From: Candidatus Hydrogenedentota bacterium
GTDB lineage: Bacteria; Hydrogenedentota; Hydrogenedentia; Hydrogenedentales; SLHB01
Reading direction: 5' to 3'
NCBI GenBank assembly: GCA_003552765.1
Contig: PUOI01000427.1
Span: 1-5,838 of the forward strand
Length of the DNA stretch: 5,838 bases
This document shows positions 4,333 to 5,838 of the stretch, piece after piece. Below the pieces are notes generated by a model, which was not told where the DNA came from, searched no databases, and saw only the letters and a list, made by a program, of their open reading frames with translations. How positions within the stretch are numbered: position 1 is the first letter of the stretch; each line of letters opens with the position of its first letter. Made by a program: the position numbers and the translations under genes.

Positions 4333-5838
4333 TCATGATAGCTCAAGGCGTTTCATCGCGCGCCACAACGTCGTTCGCCCAACGCCCAACAGTTCCGCGG
4401 CGTGGCTGCGGTTTCCGCCGGTGCGGCGCAAGGCGGCTTGGATGACTTCAGCCGTCAACACCGGCGCCGAGTTCTGCCAGCGTGTGGTGAGGATCTCTTC
4501 AGGCAACACATCCACATCAAGCGGCCCATCCCCCGAAGCAAGCGCCACCGCGTGCTCAATGGCGTTTCGTAATTGCCGCACATTACCCGGCCACGCACAA
4601 TCCAACAGGGCTTGCTTGAAATCGGAGGTCATCTCCATCACGGGGCGGTTGTACCGTTGACACACCTGGCGCACACATACCTCCGCCAACCCCAGGACAT
4701 CCCCTCCACGCGCGCGCAAGGGCGGAATATCCAGCTTGGTGGCTGCCACCGAATAATAAAAATCGTCGCGCAGGCCTCCCTCGGGTTCTTTGCGCGGGTC
4801 GCGTTCCGTGCCTGAGACCACCCGCACTGCGGGCCGGACCGCCGGGGCTTCTTCATCAACGCCGGCCTCCAACGCTTCCAGCACCCGGCCCTGGACCGCA
4901 TACGGCAATTCGGCCACATCACTGAGATAAAGCGTACCGCCGCCCGCCCGGGCAAAAGCCCCCGCCGGAGGCCCATCCTCCTCACCAGCGCCCCCCTGCT
5001 TGCCGAACAGCTCCCGTAATAGCATGACCTCATCCCGGCCGGCGCAGTCCACGGCCACGAATGGCCCCTCGCAACGGGCGCTCACATTATGAATCGCCTT
5101 GGCGATCGTCTCCTTGCCGGTCCCAGCTTCGCCGCACAGCAGGATAGGCGCGTCGTTCTGCGCCAGATGCCGGGCTTTCTTCACAACGTTAGCCATGGCT
5201 TCGCTGGAGCAAACCAAGTCTTCAAGCGCCAACTCGCGCTGGACCCGCCGGCTCAGGTCACTGAGCGCCCTTTGCGCCCGGCGCGCCGCCCGTTGCGCAT
5301 TGGCCACCAGTTCGTCCCGCCGCTCCAGCTCCTTGTCGAGCGGCTCCATCCGAAGCGCCTCACGCATCCAGTCTGCGCCGGAATCCCATTGGCCGTCAAA
5401 CTGGCCCACGAACCGGCATGCGTCCGCCCCATGAAAGGCGCATTCCGTTTCTTGCACCAGCACCCGCCGGCCCAGCAATTCGCTGGTGTGCCCCGCCAGA
5501 TATCCCGCCGTCTTCCAACACGCAGGGCCTTCAAGATCGTCGTGGGCCATGCGTTGCGCTAGGGCTTCCGCGTTATTCCACGCCCGGATTTCTCGATGAA
5601 GGGTGCGTGCCTCCATGTCAAATTCGCACCGGAGCTGTTCGCCCTGATGCCGGCCTTGAAGCTGGGCGTAAACCGGGGCCGCCTGCAAGGCCAGCCGGAC
5701 ATTGTTGTTGAACGCCTCAAGATGCCTTTGCCCGTCTCGGCGGCCTTGCTCGAATCCACACCGAAACGCCAAGGCCCGGGCGTGCTGGAACCCCATGAGA
5801 TACACCAAATGCCGGGACTGCACCGCCATGGCTTCCAA
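4333..5838 (-). CDS. NtrC/XylR-family regulator with V4R sensor domain and degenerate AAA+ domain (5' truncated)
   Basis: The frame is open to the window edge; residues here count from base 5838. Residues 1-85 look like the second half of a XylR_N activator domain (ARALAFRCGFEQGRRDG), so about 50 residues are probably missing upstream. Residues about 87-147 form a V4R domain (WNNAEA, CWKTAGYLAGHTSELLG, ETECAFHGADACRFVG), the effector-sensing fold of DmpR/XylR. Residues 165-203 are a charged helical linker. The AAA+ domain (about 207-445) has Walker A GEAGTGKE (236-243), ELFG (276-279), R357 and WPGNVRQL (416-423). However, GAFTGA is replaced by GAGEED (283-288), Walker B DE by SD (306-307), the sensor I Asn by E345 and the second arginine-finger position by S363. 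A Fis-type helix-turn-helix (463-499, GGNRSHAAELLGVGRTTLWR) ends the protein at TGA 4335-4333. The family is firm, but classical sigma54 activation is doubtful. Confidence 0.93.
   Translation of the reverse strand: MEAMAVQSRHLVYLMGFQHARALAFRCGFEQGRRDGQRHLEAFNNNVRLALQAAPVYAQLQGRHQGEQLRCEFDMEARTLHREIRAWNNAEALAQRMAHDDLEGPACWKTAGYLAGHTSELLGRRVLVQETECAFHGADACRFVGQFDGQWDSGADWMREALRMEPLDKELERRDELVANAQRAARRAQRALSDLSRRVQRELALEDLVCSSEAMANVVKKARHLAQNDAPILLCGEAGTGKETIAKAIHNVSARCEGPFVAVDCAGRDEVMLLRELFGKQGGAGEEDGPPAGAFARAGGGTLYLSDVAELPYAVQGRVLEALEAGVDEEAPAVRPAVRVVSGTERDPRKEPEGGLRDDFYYSVAATKLDIPPLRARGGDVLGLAEVCVRQVCQRYNRPVMEMTSDFKQALLDCAWPGNVRQLRNAIEHAVALASGDGPLDVDVLPEEILTTRWQNSAPVLTAEVIQAALRRTGGNRSHAAELLGVGRTTLWRAMKRLELS

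Noticed and set aside
3259..4338. A 359-codon plus-strand frame opposite the phosphoesterase gene
   Set aside because: It is longer than the true gene but has no recognisable motif; the minus strand carries all metallophosphoesterase motifs in order and a proper ribosome-binding site. Long antisense frames are common in G+C-rich genes.

Overview
The window reads as ordinary bacterial chromosome of moderately high G+C, with compact genes, sigma70-type promoters (TTGACT/TTGACA/TTGATG boxes with 17-base spacers) and Shine-Dalgarno sites. An Rnk-type RNA polymerase-binding protein and a XylR/DmpR-like regulator with a V4R domain suggest a Gram-negative-type lineage. The sequence alone does not support naming a phylum. 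I see no rRNA, tRNA, CRISPR array, insertion sequence or phage gene.

Layout, left to right. (1) 1-287 (+) is the 3' end of a heavy-metal P-type ATPase whose last membrane helix carries HEGST, the mark of the P1B-4 subgroup. It converges with (2) a cation diffusion facilitator (CDF) metal transporter, 314-1273 (-), so the left end is a metal-homeostasis patch. (3) 1274-1994 holds no long gene but is rich in structure. A 50-codon reading frame with a strong ribosome-binding site lies on the minus strand at 1402-1554. It is preceded by a promoter and a leader hairpin, and followed by a cluster of three hairpins (1304-1399) just before the CDF gene. A clean promoter on the plus strand (1876-1904) drives (4) rnk, 1995-2417 (+). 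A strong terminator hairpin (2448-2488) separates rnk from (5) a phospholipid N-methyltransferase-like SAM enzyme, 2511-3089 (-), which has its own promoter. (6) A calcineurin-like metallophosphoesterase follows at 3286-4170 (-). (7) The right end, 4333-5838 (-), is a 5'-truncated NtrC-family regulator: part of an activator (XylR_N) region, a V4R domain, a helical linker, an AAA+ domain and a Fis-type helix-turn-helix.

How they fit together. The two metal transporters probably serve the same cation-efflux need, and the small frame may be co-transcribed with the CDF gene. Rnk, the methyltransferase, the phosphoesterase and the regulator look like independent housekeeping or regulatory units. 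The regulator and phosphoesterase lie in the same direction 162 bases apart and could share a transcript.

The points most worth attention are the regulator's AAA+ domain, which keeps its fold and Walker A but has lost the GAFTGA loop and several catalytic residues; the phosphoesterase, whose GNHD motif reads GDAD; and the unexplained small reading frame with its structured RNA surroundings. No complete new multi-gene defence or biosynthetic system is visible here.
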